Positions 15,684 to 24,137 of a stretch of 37,822 nt of DNA are shown one piece after another. Numbering within the stretch: position 1 is the first letter of the stretch; every line of letters starts with the position of its first letter. This DNA is from Brevundimonas sp. AAP58 (lineage in GTDB: Bacteria; Pseudomonadota; Alphaproteobacteria; Caulobacterales; Caulobacteraceae): the NCBI RefSeq assembly GCF_001295975.1, contig NZ_LJHU01000062.1:1-37822 (forward strand), written 5' to 3'. Made by a program: the position numbers and the translations under genes. The notes below the pieces were generated by a model. That model did not search any database. It was not told where the DNA came from and was given only the letters and a program-made list of their open reading frames with translations.

Positions 15684-17771
15684 ATGCATTTTCGCCTCTC
15701 GACTGCGTTCTTCGCCCTGGCCCTCGCAGCCGCGCCAGCCGTGACCCTGGCCCAAGCGGCCTCTCCCTCTGGCGTCGACGTTCAGCCGGTTCCGGGCGGT
15801 CTGTCTCTGAGGGCGCTCGCCATGATGGAGCGGGTGTCGGATCCGCGTTTGTCACCGGACGGCCGCCAGGTGCTCTATTCGGTCCGCACCACCGATTGGG
15901 AGGGTAACCGGGGCGTCAACGCCCTTTGGCTCGTGGATGTCGCGGGCGGGGTGCCGCGACGGCTGGCGATCTCCGACGGTGGAGCGTCCTCGGGTCGTTG
16001 GTCGGCAGACGGATCGACCATCTACTTCCTATCGTCGCGCGGCGGGTCGAACCAGGTCTGGCGGGCGGACGCCGACGGGATGTCGGCGGTGCAGCTGACA
16101 CGCCTACCGGTCGATGTGGGGGCGTTCCGGGTCTCGCCGAGCGGCGACGCCCTGATCCTGTCGCTGCCGGTGTTCGTGGACTGCGAGACCCTGCAGTGCA
16201 CGCGCGACCGGATCGAGGCCGAGGCCCGCACGCCCGAGACGGTCGCCGGCTACGATCGTCTGCCGCTGCGCCAGTTCGACCGCTGGAACGACGGGCGGCG
16301 CCAGCACCTGTTCCTACAGCCGCTGAACGGCTCCGGACTGGCGGACGGTCCGCCCAACGATCTGATGGCCGGCGTGGACGCCGATGTGCCCTCCCAGCCC
16401 CAGGGGACCGAGGACGCCTTCGTCGTCTCGCCCGACGGCCGCGCCATCGTCTACTCGACGCAGACCCAAGGTGCCGGCGAGGCCTTCACCAACAACGCCG
16501 ATCTGTTTCGGGTGGCGGTCGAGGGCGGCCCCGCCATCAACCTGACCGACGACAACGCAGCCCCCGATTTCGCCCCCGCCTTCTCGCCTGACGGCCGCCG
16601 CCTCGCCTGGCTGGCGGGACGGCGCGAGAACGTCGGCGGGGATCAGGCCCGGCTCATGATCGCCGAGGCCGACGGCTCGAACGCGCGGGTCCTGGTCGAC
16701 GATTGGGATCGCGGGCCCGGCAGCCTGACCTGGTCGTCGGACGGGCGCAACCTCTTGGCCACGGCCTCGGACGAGGGCCAGAATCGGCTGTTTCGAATCG
16801 ATGCGCGCACCGGCGAGGTCTCGCCCTTGACCGGCCGGGGCGCGGCGTCGGGCGTCGAGAGCCGGGCCGGCGTGCTGGTCTACGCCCACGACAGCTTCGC
16901 CGCGCCGGCCCAGATCCTGACCGGTACGGGCGACGCTGCCCGCGCCCTGACCGCGCACAATGCCGAGGCCCTGGGGGCCTTGGCCCTGCCGGACGCGCAG
17001 GCCTTTACCTTCGCGGGTTGGAACGGCGAGCCGGTGCACGGCTGGGTCTTTCAGCCGGTCGGGCATAGAGACGGCCAGACCCATCCGGCCGTCTATCTGA
17101 TCCACGGCGGACCAAAGTCGCCGTGGACCGAGAGCTGGTCGTATCGCTGGAACCCACACACCTACACATCGGCGGGCTATGCCGTGGTCATGGTCAACTT
17201 CCACGGCTCGCCAGGCTATGGCCAGGCCTTCACCGACGCCATCAACGACCACTGGGGCGACCGACCGCTCGAGGACCTGCAGAAGGGCTGGGAGGCAGCG
17301 CTGGCCGCCAACCCCTGGATCGATGGTGATCGCGCCTGCGCGCTCGGCGCCTCCTACGGGGGCTACATGGTCAACATGATCGCCGGAAAATGGAACGGGC
17401 CGTGGGACTGCCTGGTCAATCACGCAGGTGTCTTTGACGTACCCCAGTTGATGAACGCCATGGACATCGGCAATTTCATCTGGGAGTTCGGCGGCCCTTC
17501 GTGGGAGCGGATGGAGCTCTACCGCCGCTTCTCGCCCGGCGACTTCGTCTCGGACTGGGAGAAGCCGATGCTGGTGCTGCACGGCTCGCGCGACTTCCGC
17601 GTGCCGCTGGAGCAAGGGCTGGCCACCTTCTCGGCGCTGCAGCGCGAGGGCATCCCCAGCCGTTTCGTGCATGTGCCGGACGAGAACCACTGGATTCTCA
17701 AACCCAGGAACTGGGTCGACTGGCAACGTGAGATCCTGGACTGGACCGCCCGGTGGACGGCCGAGCCCTGA
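15684..17771 (+). CDS. Secreted S9 family (prolyl oligopeptidase-type) serine peptidase
   Basis: 695 residues from the ATG at 15684; an in-frame ATG at 15618 would put 22 residues before the signal peptide, so it was not chosen. A signal peptide (MHFRLSTAFFALALAAAPAV, cut near LAQA) sends it to the periplasm. The N-terminal half is a beta-propeller with WD40/PD40-like repeats (SPDGRQVLYS, SPDGRAIVYS, SPDGRRLAWL). The C-terminal alpha/beta hydrolase has IHGGPKSPW, nucleophile Ser557 in GASYGGY, Asp637 in HGSRDFRVP and His669 in DENHW. It is most like acylaminoacyl/dipeptidyl peptidase S9C types. It diverges from the acyltransferase gene and leads the plus-strand run to rplS. Confidence 0.93.
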   Translation: MHFRLSTAFFALALAAAPAVTLAQAASPSGVDVQPVPGGLSLRALAMMERVSDPRLSPDGRQVLYSVRTTDWEGNRGVNALWLVDVAGGVPRRLAISDGGASSGRWSADGSTIYFLSSRGGSNQVWRADADGMSAVQLTRLPVDVGAFRVSPSGDALILSLPVFVDCETLQCTRDRIEAEARTPETVAGYDRLPLRQFDRWNDGRRQHLFLQPLNGSGLADGPPNDLMAGVDADVPSQPQGTEDAFVVSPDGRAIVYSTQTQGAGEAFTNNADLFRVAVEGGPAINLTDDNAAPDFAPAFSPDGRRLAWLAGRRENVGGDQARLMIAEADGSNARVLVDDWDRGPGSLTWSSDGRNLLATASDEGQNRLFRIDARTGEVSPLTGRGAASGVESRAGVLVYAHDSFAAPAQILTGTGDAARALTAHNAEALGALALPDAQAFTFAGWNGEPVHGWVFQPVGHRDGQTHPAVYLIHGGPKSPWTESWSYRWNPHTYTSAGYAVVMVNFHGSPGYGQAFTDAINDHWGDRPLEDLQKGWEAALAANPWIDGDRACALGASYGGYMVNMIAGKWNGPWDCLVNHAGVFDVPQLMNAMDIGNFIWEFGGPSWERMELYRRFSPGDFVSDWEKPMLVLHGSRDFRVPLEQGLATFSALQREGIPSRFVHVPDENHWILKPRNWVDWQREILDWTARWTAEP

Positions 17772-17832
17772 GCCACTAGACGGCGCACTCCCGTCGGCTG
17801 GGCCGGCACCCTCCAGCCGAAGAATCGACCGC

Positions 17833-18228
17833 GTGACCCACCCCTCCCCGGAACAGCCCGACGGCCAACTCGTGGGGCGGGTCATCGCCATGCCCGCCGA
17901 CACCAACCCCGAGGGCGACATCTTCGGCGGCTGGCTCTTGGCCCAGATGGACGTGGCGGGCGCGACCCCCGCCTTCGATCTGGCACACGGCCGCTGCGCC
18001 ACCGTGGCCGTCGACGCCATGGTGTTCCACCAGCCGGTGTCGGTCGGCGACGAGGTCAGCCTCTATGCGACGGTGGTCCGCGTCGGCCGCACCTCCGTCC
18101 GGGTCAAGGTCGAGGCCTGGAAGCGGCCGCGCACGGGTCAGGAGATCACTCGCGTGACCGAGGGCGTTTTCACTTACGTCGCCATCGACGCGGATCGGAA
18201 GCCCCGGCCCCTGCCCGGCCAGGCCTAA
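17833..18228 (+). CDS. YciA-like acyl-CoA thioesterase (hotdog fold)
   Basis: 131 residues from GTG 17833, chosen because THPSPEQPDGQLVGRVIAM is the expected start of YciA-type proteins. The hotdog signature ADTNPEGDIFGGWLLAQMD holds the catalytic-region acids Asp29 and Asp40. VDAMVFHQPVSVGDEV is the next conserved block, and LYATVVRVGRTSVRVKVEAW the third. Such enzymes cut acyl-CoA thioesters to free acid and CoA in the cytoplasm, often with broad specificity. It lies 61 bases after the peptidase gene and 38 bases before trmD. A small inverted repeat (CGGCTGG/CCAGCCG, 17796-17820) sits just upstream of its start. Confidence 0.85.
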   Translation: MTHPSPEQPDGQLVGRVIAMPADTNPEGDIFGGWLLAQMDVAGATPAFDLAHGRCATVAVDAMVFHQPVSVGDEVSLYATVVRVGRTSVRVKVEAWKRPRTGQEITRVTEGVFTYVAIDADRKPRPLPGQA

Positions 18229-18266
18229 GCCTTCTCGCGCACCCTGAGACGGGTTAGGGACGAGCC

Positions 18267-19058
18267 ATGTTCGTTCCCCATCCCTTCCGGGCCACCGTCC
18301 TGACCATGTTCCCGGAGGCCTTCCCAGGTCCGCTGGGGGTCTCCCTGATCGGGACGGCGTGGCGCGAGAGGGGGCTGTGGAGCCTGGAAACCCTTGACAT
18401 CCGGGGCTTCAGCGAGGATAGGCGCGGCTTCCTGGACGACACCCCTGCGGGGGGCGGTCCGGGTCAGGTGCTGAAGGCGGACGTGGTGGCCCGGGCTCTC
18501 GACAGCCTGACGGGTCCTCCCCGGCCGCTTTTGTACATGAGCGCACGGGGTCGGCCCCTGACCCAGGCGCGCGTGAAGGAGTGGTCTCAGGCGGACGGCG
18601 TCGTCGTCCTCTGCGGCCGGTTCGAGGGGGTGGATCAGCGGGTGCTCGACGCCCGGGGGTTCGAGGAGGTCAGCGTCGGAGACGCGGTCCTCGCCGGTGG
18701 CGAGGCGGCGGCGATGGTGGTGATCGAGGCGTGCGTACGACTGATCCCCGGCGTTCTGGGCCAGGCCGAAAGCCTGAGTTCCGAGAGCTTCGAGGACGGT
18801 CTTCTGGAGCATCCGCAATACACGCGACCGCGGACGTTCGAGGGGATCGACATCCCGGAGGTCCTCCTGTCCGGCGACCACAAGCGCGTGGCGGCCTGGC
18901 GGGCGGAGCAAAGGGAACTGACCACGCGAGAGCGACGGCCGGACCTCTGGGCGGCGCATCTCGCCAACTCCCGCCCGGAAGCTCCGCTTCCGGGATCTAC
19001 CGCGGGGCCTGGCCCCGCCAACTCACAAGCAAGGGGCGGCAAAGCCCGAGGAGAATAG
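18267..19058 (+). CDS. trmD: tRNA (guanine37-N1)-methyltransferase TrmD
   Basis: 263 residues, a SPOUT-class enzyme that methylates G37 of CNN/UNN tRNAs and prevents frameshifting. Opening [18 protein letters not shown] and the knot region are typical: [39 protein letters not shown], then [17 protein letters not shown] with the catalytic Asp. AGGGA precedes the ATG. The last 30 or so residues are a Pro/Gly/Ala tail coded by two perfect hairpins lying between direct repeats (see the repeat feature). Without that 54-base unit the protein would be about 245 residues, near the family norm. RpsP and RimM, its usual upstream partners, are absent. Confidence 0.95.
   Translation: MFVPHPFRATVLTMFPEAFPGPLGVSLIGTAWRERGLWSLETLDIRGFSEDRRGFLDDTPAGGGPGQVLKADVVARALDSLTGPPRPLLYMSARGRPLTQARVKEWSQADGVVVLCGRFEGVDQRVLDARGFEEVSVGDAVLAGGEAAAMVVIEACVRLIPGVLGQAESLSSESFEDGLLEHPQYTRPRTFEGIDIPEVLLSGDHKRVAAWRAEQRELTTRERRPDLWAAHLANSRPEAPLPGSTAGPGPANSQARGGKARGE
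18962..19024 (+). repeat. Paired palindromes flanked by 9-base direct repeats inside trmD
   Basis: CGCCAACTC occurs at 18962-18970 and again at 19016-19024, a period of exactly 54 bases. Between the copies are two perfect hairpins: CCCGGAAGC-tcc-GCTTCCGGG (18974-18994) and GCGGGGCC-t-GGCCCCGC (19002-19018). The unit length is a multiple of three, so trmD stays in frame and the protein gains 18 residues bounded by repeated Ala-Asn-Ser. It looks like a small palindromic element inserted with target duplication, or a structured segment ahead of rplS, whose start is 37 bases further on. Confidence 0.6.
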
Positions 19059-19060
19059 AC

Positions 19061-19492
19061 ATGGCCAACATCCTTCAGACCCTGGAGGCCGAAGAGCGCG
19101 CCCGCCTGGTCGAAAAGCGCGCGATCCCCGACTTCCAGCCCGGCGACACGCTGCGGGTCATGGTCAAGATCAAGGAAGGCGAGCGCGAACGCATCCAGGC
19201 CTTCGAGGGCGTGTGCATCGCCCGCGCCGGCGGCGGCGTGAACGAGAACTTCACGGTCCGGAAAATCAGCTTCGGCGAAGGCGTGGAGCGCGTCTTCCCG
19301 ATCCTGTCGCCGAACATCGACTCCATCGAGGTCAAGCGTCGCGGCGTCGTCCGTCGCGCCAAGCTGTATTATCTGCGCGATCGTCGCGGCAAGTCGGCCC
19401 GTATCGCCGAGCGCCAGTCGGTCCGCCCCTCCAAGGGCGTGGTTGTCCCCGAAACCGGCAAGGCCGAAACTCCGGCGGCCGAAGAGGCTTAA
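19061..19492 (+). CDS. rplS: 50S ribosomal protein L19
   Basis: 143 residues. L19 lies at the 30S-50S interface. The sequence is typical: opening [21 protein letters not shown], the core [68 protein letters not shown] 25-residue Ala/Glu-rich C-terminal extension ([11 protein letters not shown]) is longer than in E. coli (115 residues) and usual in alphaproteobacteria. GAGGAG lies about eight bases before the ATG. It follows trmD with only two bases between, so the two are one transcript, ended by the hairpin at 19522-19549. Confidence 0.97.
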   Translation: MANILQTLEAEERARLVEKRAIPDFQPGDTLRVMVKIKEGERERIQAFEGVCIARAGGGVNENFTVRKISFGEGVERVFPILSPNIDSIEVKRRGVVRRAKLYYLRDRRGKSARIAERQSVRPSKGVVVPETGKAETPAAEEA

Positions 19493-19521
19493 GAGCCCTT
19501 CGCCCAGCGCGATCTGAAATG

Positions 19522-19549
19522 GGCCTCGGCGATGTCGCCGGGGCCTTTT
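19522..19549 (+). terminator. Intrinsic terminator after rplS
   Basis: GGCCTCGGCGA (19522-19532) pairs with TCGCCGGGGCC (19535-19545), with one T-G wobble and the terminal loop opening slightly, followed by TTTT at 19546-19549. It starts 30 bases after the rplS stop and separates it from the convergent LamG lipoprotein gene. Confidence 0.85.
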
Positions 19550-20254
19550 CTATTCCGGCCGGACGCCCGTGAACTGGTCCGGTCTCAGGAAGCGGCGGGT
19601 GAACCGGGCCTCGGCGATGGCCCCGTTGAAGGCACTGACCCTGTTGATCCGTGTGCCGACGGAGGCTCGTCCCGGTCCCTGTGGCGTGAAGGCGATCGCG
19701 GCCTCGCCCTGCAGGGCACCGTTGACGAAGGATCGATAGGTCATCCCGTCATAGGTCTGCGCCACATGATGCCAGCGGCCCAGTGGATGGAGCCTGTCCG
19801 GAAACAGCAGTGTCTGGTTGTAGGTCGGCCCCTTCACAAAGGTGTCCAGTGCCCACCGGTCGCCATAGACGCGGATCTCGAACAGAAAGCGGGTCCCAAC
19901 CGGCGTCGCGCCCGGCGGCACGACCTCATCGGACTGGAGATGTAGCCAGCGTTGCTCGAAGGCCCCGCCGTCCGGCCGGAAGATGGCCTCGAAGGCGAAG
20001 GTCTCGGCTCCCGCCAAAGGATGAGCCCCGATGAACAGGGCGTCGTCCACGCCGTCGAAACACAGGGCACCTGGCAGGCCCGCGGGCCCCTCGATCCGCT
20101 CGGGCGCGCCCTCGATGGTCAGCGGTGCTGAGATGCTGTCCAGGTCGCCAAAGCGCCAGACAGTCTGGTCGCCGCGCGCGTCGCCGAGGGTGGCGCATCC
20201 CGTCATTGGCGTTGCCGCCAGCCCGCCCAGAACGGTCCGGCGATCGGGCCTCAT
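19550..20254 (-). CDS. LamG/concanavalin-fold lipoprotein
   Basis: 234 residues. The N-terminus DRRTVLGGLAATPMTGC combines a twin-arginine-like RR motif with a lipobox ending at Cys20, so it may be a Tat-exported lipoprotein. The body is a LamG-like jelly roll: GLPGALCFDGVDDALFI, FAFEAIFRPDGG, RFLFEIRVYGDRWALDTF, GRWHHVAQTYDGMTYRSFVNG, GRASVGTRINRVSAFNGAIAEARF. Such domains bind carbohydrate. The ATGA overlap with the pectate lyase gene shows the two are made together, so it probably binds or presents the lyase's polysaccharide at the cell surface. Exact ligand unknown. Confidence 0.82.
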   Translation of the reverse strand: MRPDRRTVLGGLAATPMTGCATLGDARGDQTVWRFGDLDSISAPLTIEGAPERIEGPAGLPGALCFDGVDDALFIGAHPLAGAETFAFEAIFRPDGGAFEQRWLHLQSDEVVPPGATPVGTRFLFEIRVYGDRWALDTFVKGPTYNQTLLFPDRLHPLGRWHHVAQTYDGMTYRSFVNGALQGEAAIAFTPQGPGRASVGTRINRVSAFNGAIAEARFTRRFLRPDQFTGVRPE

Positions 20255-21918
20255 CCCGCCGGGCCTTCCAGCACCTCGATCAGGTCGCCCATGTTGCGGA
20301 CGAAGCTCTCAGTCGAGACGCCCTCCACGGGATAGTCGGTGTTCCATGGCGAGGTGTCGTGAAGGTCGCCGACGCGGGTGATGCGGTATTCGCCGCCGGT
20401 CGGTGTCGCTGGTCCGGGGCCGATATAGGGGTTGGACGTCGCCGTCAGCGGCGTGGGCCAGTAGCCCTGCGCGTTGAGCGACACGATCAGTTCGGCAGCA
20501 CGCCCGGCGGCGGGTGGACGCGGCCTGCGCCCCGCCGTCCCCATGTCCTGCCAGGAGACATCGCGCAGGGTGAAGTAGCGCGGCAGGGTCTTCGTCCCCG
20601 GTCGCGCGAGGAAGGGCGATCCCGCCGAAACCTGCTCGGGCGCTTGGGCCGCGAGCGTCGCGTATCGCGCACGCAATCCAGCGACGTTCAGGGTCCGGAA
20701 CGAACCGTAGTGGACGAGCGTGTCGTTCGGATTGCGGTCGGCGTAGTACTCGCCATTAACGACGTTGGATCCCCGTCGGTGGATGTACCAAGGCTGGTTG
20801 GTGCCCGGTTCGATGAAGGTCGGATGCGTCCGTCCGTTCACCCTCAGCTCTGGCGGCAGGGCGACGGAATCGAGCCAGTCCAGTGCCTCAGGTACGCGGG
20901 CGATGTACTTTCGGTCTCCGGTCAACTGATAGAAGTTGAGTAGCTGCTGGACGTTGTTGGCCGTGGTGTGGGTCGTCAGGGCCTCGGGCTCATAGGTCCG
21001 GGCCGGGGCCGGCCTCAGCGTGTCCGGGAAGTGTTGCAGGCCCCATCCCGCCTGGGGTGCGGGCTGCTGGGTCGCAAGGAAGATATCCATGCCGCGCCGT
21101 ATGGCCCACAGGATCCTCGCCGGGATAAGGCCGCGTCCTTCGCGGCCGCTCGCCAGCCGGTCGCCTAGGGTCTGGAGCACGAAGATCAGGAACTCGAGGT
21201 TCTCGCCCGCCACATCGTCGTTGAAGGTGATCAGGCGGGTATAGTCGGCATGACCATGCACCCCACCATCTTCGACGAAGGGGAAACGCTGGGGCCAGCC
21301 GCCGTTCTCGTACTGGCTGTCCAGCACGAACCGTACAGCGCGTTGCAGCGGGACAAGGTAGGCCCGTTCCCCCTGAACCACGAGCCGGAGCATCAGCTGC
21401 GCGGCCTCCGACGTGCCCGCGTCGTCGAAGGTCGCGTTGCCGTGGTAGCGATGGAATTCTTCCATCCGCCAGGCGTTCTGGCCATAGGTTGCATACCACT
21501 GGCGCAAGCTGTCCTCGCCCGCCGTGTCGATGACGTAGTTCCATCCGCCCGCCGGATGCTGGCCCCGCACCAGGGCATCCGCAGCCGATTTCGCGGCATC
21601 GAGGAACTGTCGGTCGCCCGTGGCATGAAAGGCGTCGAGGAAGGCGTGGCCCATGGTCCCCGTGCCGGGCGGCTGGACCCAGATCATCGTCGTCGCCGCT
21701 TCCAGTTCGCCCCAGCGGCGCGAGAAATCCGGCAGATAGGTCCAGACGTATCCGCCCTCGACCGCCGCCTCATCGGTCATGAAGGCGGTGGCTCGCTTCA
21801 TGGTCGTCAGTATGGCGTCGCGGTCTGGGGAAGCAGCAGTCTGCGACAGTGCGGGCGTCGCCAGTGCGGCTGTGGCCGTGGCGAGCAAGGTGCGGCGGTT
21901 CAGGCGGATAGCGCTCAT
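20251..21918 (-). CDS. Secreted PL10-type pectate lyase
   Basis: 555 residues from the ATG at 21918, with GAGGG just upstream; an in-frame start at 21948 would bury the signal. NRRTLLATATAALATPAL is a twin-arginine signal, pointing to Tat export. The toroid fold of pectate lyase family PL10 is marked by NATFDDAGTSEAAQL, SQYENGGWPQ (NGGWPQ at 205-210), ITFNDD (232-235) and ARTYEPEAL (306-314), which contains the Arg expected to act as base. PL10 cuts polygalacturonate by beta-elimination. The region up to residue 160 adds extra GGW helices, and the C-terminal 150 residues hold material beyond the core. It forms an operon with the LamG lipoprotein. Confidence 0.78.
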   Translation of the reverse strand: MSAIRLNRRTLLATATAALATPALSQTAASPDRDAILTTMKRATAFMTDEAAVEGGYVWTYLPDFSRRWGELEAATTMIWVQPPGTGTMGHAFLDAFHATGDRQFLDAAKSAADALVRGQHPAGGWNYVIDTAGEDSLRQWYATYGQNAWRMEEFHRYHGNATFDDAGTSEAAQLMLRLVVQGERAYLVPLQRAVRFVLDSQYENGGWPQRFPFVEDGGVHGHADYTRLITFNDDVAGENLEFLIFVLQTLGDRLASGREGRGLIPARILWAIRRGMDIFLATQQPAPQAGWGLQHFPDTLRPAPARTYEPEALTTHTTANNVQQLLNFYQLTGDRKYIARVPEALDWLDSVALPPELRVNGRTHPTFIEPGTNQPWYIHRRGSNVVNGEYYADRNPNDTLVHYGSFRTLNVAGLRARYATLAAQAPEQVSAGSPFLARPGTKTLPRYFTLRDVSWQDMGTAGRRPRPPAAGRAAELIVSLNAQGYWPTPLTATSNPYIGPGPATPTGGEYRITRVGDLHDTSPWNTDYPVEGVSTESFVRNMGDLIEVLEGPAG

Positions 21919-21967
21919 GGAGCCCTCTTCGGCAAGGCGTTTCCACACGGTTCTGACGACCGCACCC

Positions 21968-21989
21968 TGTCAACCTTACAGCATTGACA
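21968..21989. promoter_or_regulatory. Operator-like inverted repeat upstream of the pectate lyase gene
   Basis: TGTCAA at 21968-21973 and TTGACA at 21984-21989 form a symmetric site with a 10-base centre, about 50 bases before the lyase start. The half-site on the minus strand also reads as a -35 box, but no good -10 follows at 16-18 bases. It could bind a repressor that controls the lyase; this is inference. Confidence 0.35.
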
Positions 21990-22010
21990 CCGGTTTCCAA
22001 GATCAGGACG

Positions 22011-23441
22011 TCACTCTGCCGCGGGAAGCTCCAGCACCGCTTTCAGCCCGCCGAGATCGCTGGCCCCCAGCGTCAGCCGCCCGCCATAGGCGCGTGTCAG
22101 GTCATCGACGATGGAAAGGCCGAGCCCTGAGCCCGGCGGACCCTCGTCCAGCCGCGTTCCGCGTTTCAGCACCGCCTCGCGCTGATCCTCCGGCAGACCC
22201 GGCCCGTCGTCCTCTACGACCGCGATCATCTGGCCGAGACCGCTCGCCCCCGCCGAGACCCGCACCCTGCGGGCCGACCACTTGCAGGCATTCTCCATCA
22301 GGTTGCCGAGGATCTCCTGCAGGTCCTGCCGTTCGCCCAGGAAAGCGAGGTCATCCGGCGCACGCCAGTCGATTTCCACGTCCTTGGACTGAAAGACCCG
22401 CTCCAGCATGACTGCCATCTCGTCGATGACCTCCCCTACAGGCGTCCGTTCGCCCAGGCCGTGGGCGGCGCGAGCCGCGGCGCGGGCGCGGCGCAGGTGG
22501 TGATCGACCTGCCCCTTCATGACTTCAGTCTGCCGACGGACGATCTCAGCCAAAGGGTCGGTTTTGCCGGCGGCCTCGGCCAGCATGACCGACAGGGGCG
22601 TCTTCAGGGCATGGGCCAGGTTGCCGACGTGGGTCCGCTGGCGGTCTACAACCTCCTGATTGTGGTCGAGCAGGCGGTTTACCTGCTCGGCCAGCGGCTG
22701 GATTTCGATCGGATAGGCGTGCTCTATCCGCGCGGCCCGGCCTTTCCTGACGTTCGCGATCTCGTTCCTCAGGGCGAAGAGTGGCCTGAGGCCGATCTGG
22801 ACCTGCAGGAATACGGCGATGACCAGGCCCACGCCCAGAACCAGAAGGGCGATCCAGGCATAGGCTGCGAACTCCCTGGTATCGGCCTCAATGTCCGACC
22901 GGTCGATGCCGGCCATGAATAACAGGGGCTCGGTCCGGCCCGGCAGGGTCTTCAGACTGGCGGCGATGCGAAGTGGTTGGCGCTGGGGCGGTTCCAGGAT
23001 GCCGGGGTCGTTGTAACTCAACAGCGAGCCCATTGAGGCCTGCAGTCGTTCTGGCAGTTCCGGCGCGATGTAGAGGGTTTCGCCCGCCAGCGAGGGCGAA
23101 CGCGCCAATACCCGGATCGCGCCGTCCGGCAACACCTCTGCCACCATCCAGTATTTGCCGGAAAGCCCTCGCAGCGTCGGCGCGTCGCGGATTTCGGCGA
23201 CGGTGATCCCTTCGGGGGACGCGACGGTCGCGATCACGACCTCGTCGATGGTGTCGCTCAGCATGTCGCCCAGACGGCGAAACGCGCTTTCCTGATACTG
23301 GGTCGTCAGGATCCAGCCGGTAGCGGCCAGCGCCACGACGATCCAGGCTGAGGCCAGCCAGATCAGGCGGCGAGTCAGGCTGCGGCCCGGCCGTCCGACG
23401 AACCGCCCCCAGCCTGCGTCCCCCGCTGCCTCGTCTGTCAC
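22011..23441 (-). CDS. Two-component sensor histidine kinase
   Basis: 476 residues from GTG 23441, which overlaps the response regulator stop as GTGA; the longer upstream frame shadows that gene. Two membrane spans at about 25-45 and 192-215 enclose a periplasmic sensor of about 150 residues. A HAMP-like linker follows, then HisKA with phospho-acceptor His277 in NLAHALKTPL. The ATPase domain shows NLMENACKWS (N box), DDGPGLP (G1) and GSGLGLSIV (G2). The layout resembles PhoQ/QseC-type kinases. The HALKTPL form instead of the common HELRTPL also occurs in PhoQ-like kinases. The signal is unknown. Confidence 0.92.
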   Translation of the reverse strand: MTDEAAGDAGWGRFVGRPGRSLTRRLIWLASAWIVVALAATGWILTTQYQESAFRRLGDMLSDTIDEVVIATVASPEGITVAEIRDAPTLRGLSGKYWMVAEVLPDGAIRVLARSPSLAGETLYIAPELPERLQASMGSLLSYNDPGILEPPQRQPLRIAASLKTLPGRTEPLLFMAGIDRSDIEADTREFAAYAWIALLVLGVGLVIAVFLQVQIGLRPLFALRNEIANVRKGRAARIEHAYPIEIQPLAEQVNRLLDHNQEVVDRQRTHVGNLAHALKTPLSVMLAEAAGKTDPLAEIVRRQTEVMKGQVDHHLRRARAAARAAHGLGERTPVGEVIDEMAVMLERVFQSKDVEIDWRAPDDLAFLGERQDLQEILGNLMENACKWSARRVRVSAGASGLGQMIAVVEDDGPGLPEDQREAVLKRGTRLDEGPPGSGLGLSIVDDLTRAYGGRLTLGASDLGGLKAVLELPAAE

Positions 23442-24118
23442 GCCGCCTCGGCCTCGCCGGCCAAGGGCGTCAGGCGATAGCCCAGACCACGCACCGTCTC
23501 GATCCGTTCGGCCCCGACCTTCTTTCTCAACCGGCCAATGAACACTTCGATGGTGTTGGAATCCCGGTCGAAGTCCTGGTCGTAAAGGTGCTCGACCAGC
23601 TCGGTGCGGCTGATGACCCGGCCCTGATGCATCATCATGTAGTGCAGCAGGCGGTACTCCAGCGAGGTCAGGCGCAGGGGCTCGCCATTGACGGTGGCGC
23701 GCGCCGCCTTCGGGTCGAGCCGCAGGCCGCCGCACGACAGGGTCGCCACCGCGATACCGGCCGAGCGCCGCAGCAGGGCGCGCAGACGCGCCAGAAGCTC
23801 CTCGGTGTGGAAAGGCTTGGTCAGGTAGTCGTCCGCCCCAGCGTCAAAGCCCGACACCTTGTCCGACCAGGCACCGCGCGCGGTCAGGATCAGCACTGGA
23901 GTCGTCTTGCCGTCGCGCCGCCAGCGCTCCAGCACCGACACCCCGTCGATCTTGGGCAGACCCAGATCCAGCACGACCACGTCGTAGGGTTCGGTGTCCC
24001 CCAGGAAGTGGGCCTCCTCGCCGTCGGCGGCGTGGTCGACAGCATAGCCGGCGTCGGACAGAGCGCCCTTCAGCTGGCGCGACAGGTCGGCATCATCCTC
24101 GACCAGCAGAACCCGCAT
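23438..24118 (-). CDS. OmpR/PhoB-family response regulator
   Basis: 226 residues from ATG 24118, which has AAGGA upstream. The receiver has acidic pocket Glu-Asp-Asp at 7-9, phospho-acceptor Asp51 in VLDLGLP, Thr79 in LTA and Lys101 in TKPF. The C-terminal winged helix runs from about residue 130, with LTSLEYRLLHYMMMHQG and RLRKKVGAERIETVRGLGYRL typical of OmpR/PhoB types. It is 19 bases downstream of the PepSY gene and overlaps the kinase, so the three form one operon. A tandem direct repeat ahead of the PepSY gene is a likely binding site for this regulator (autoregulation). Confidence 0.94.
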   Translation of the reverse strand: MRVLLVEDDADLSRQLKGALSDAGYAVDHAADGEEAHFLGDTEPYDVVVLDLGLPKIDGVSVLERWRRDGKTTPVLILTARGAWSDKVSGFDAGADDYLTKPFHTEELLARLRALLRRSAGIAVATLSCGGLRLDPKAARATVNGEPLRLTSLEYRLLHYMMMHQGRVISRTELVEHLYDQDFDRDSNTIEVFIGRLRKKVGAERIETVRGLGYRLTPLAGEAEAA

Positions 24119-24137
24119 GCTTTTTCCTTCTTGGCTG

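Noticed and set aside
16314..18020. 568-codon minus-strand frame opposite the S9 peptidase
   Set aside because: Runs across two real plus-strand genes and has no family features; a GC artefact.
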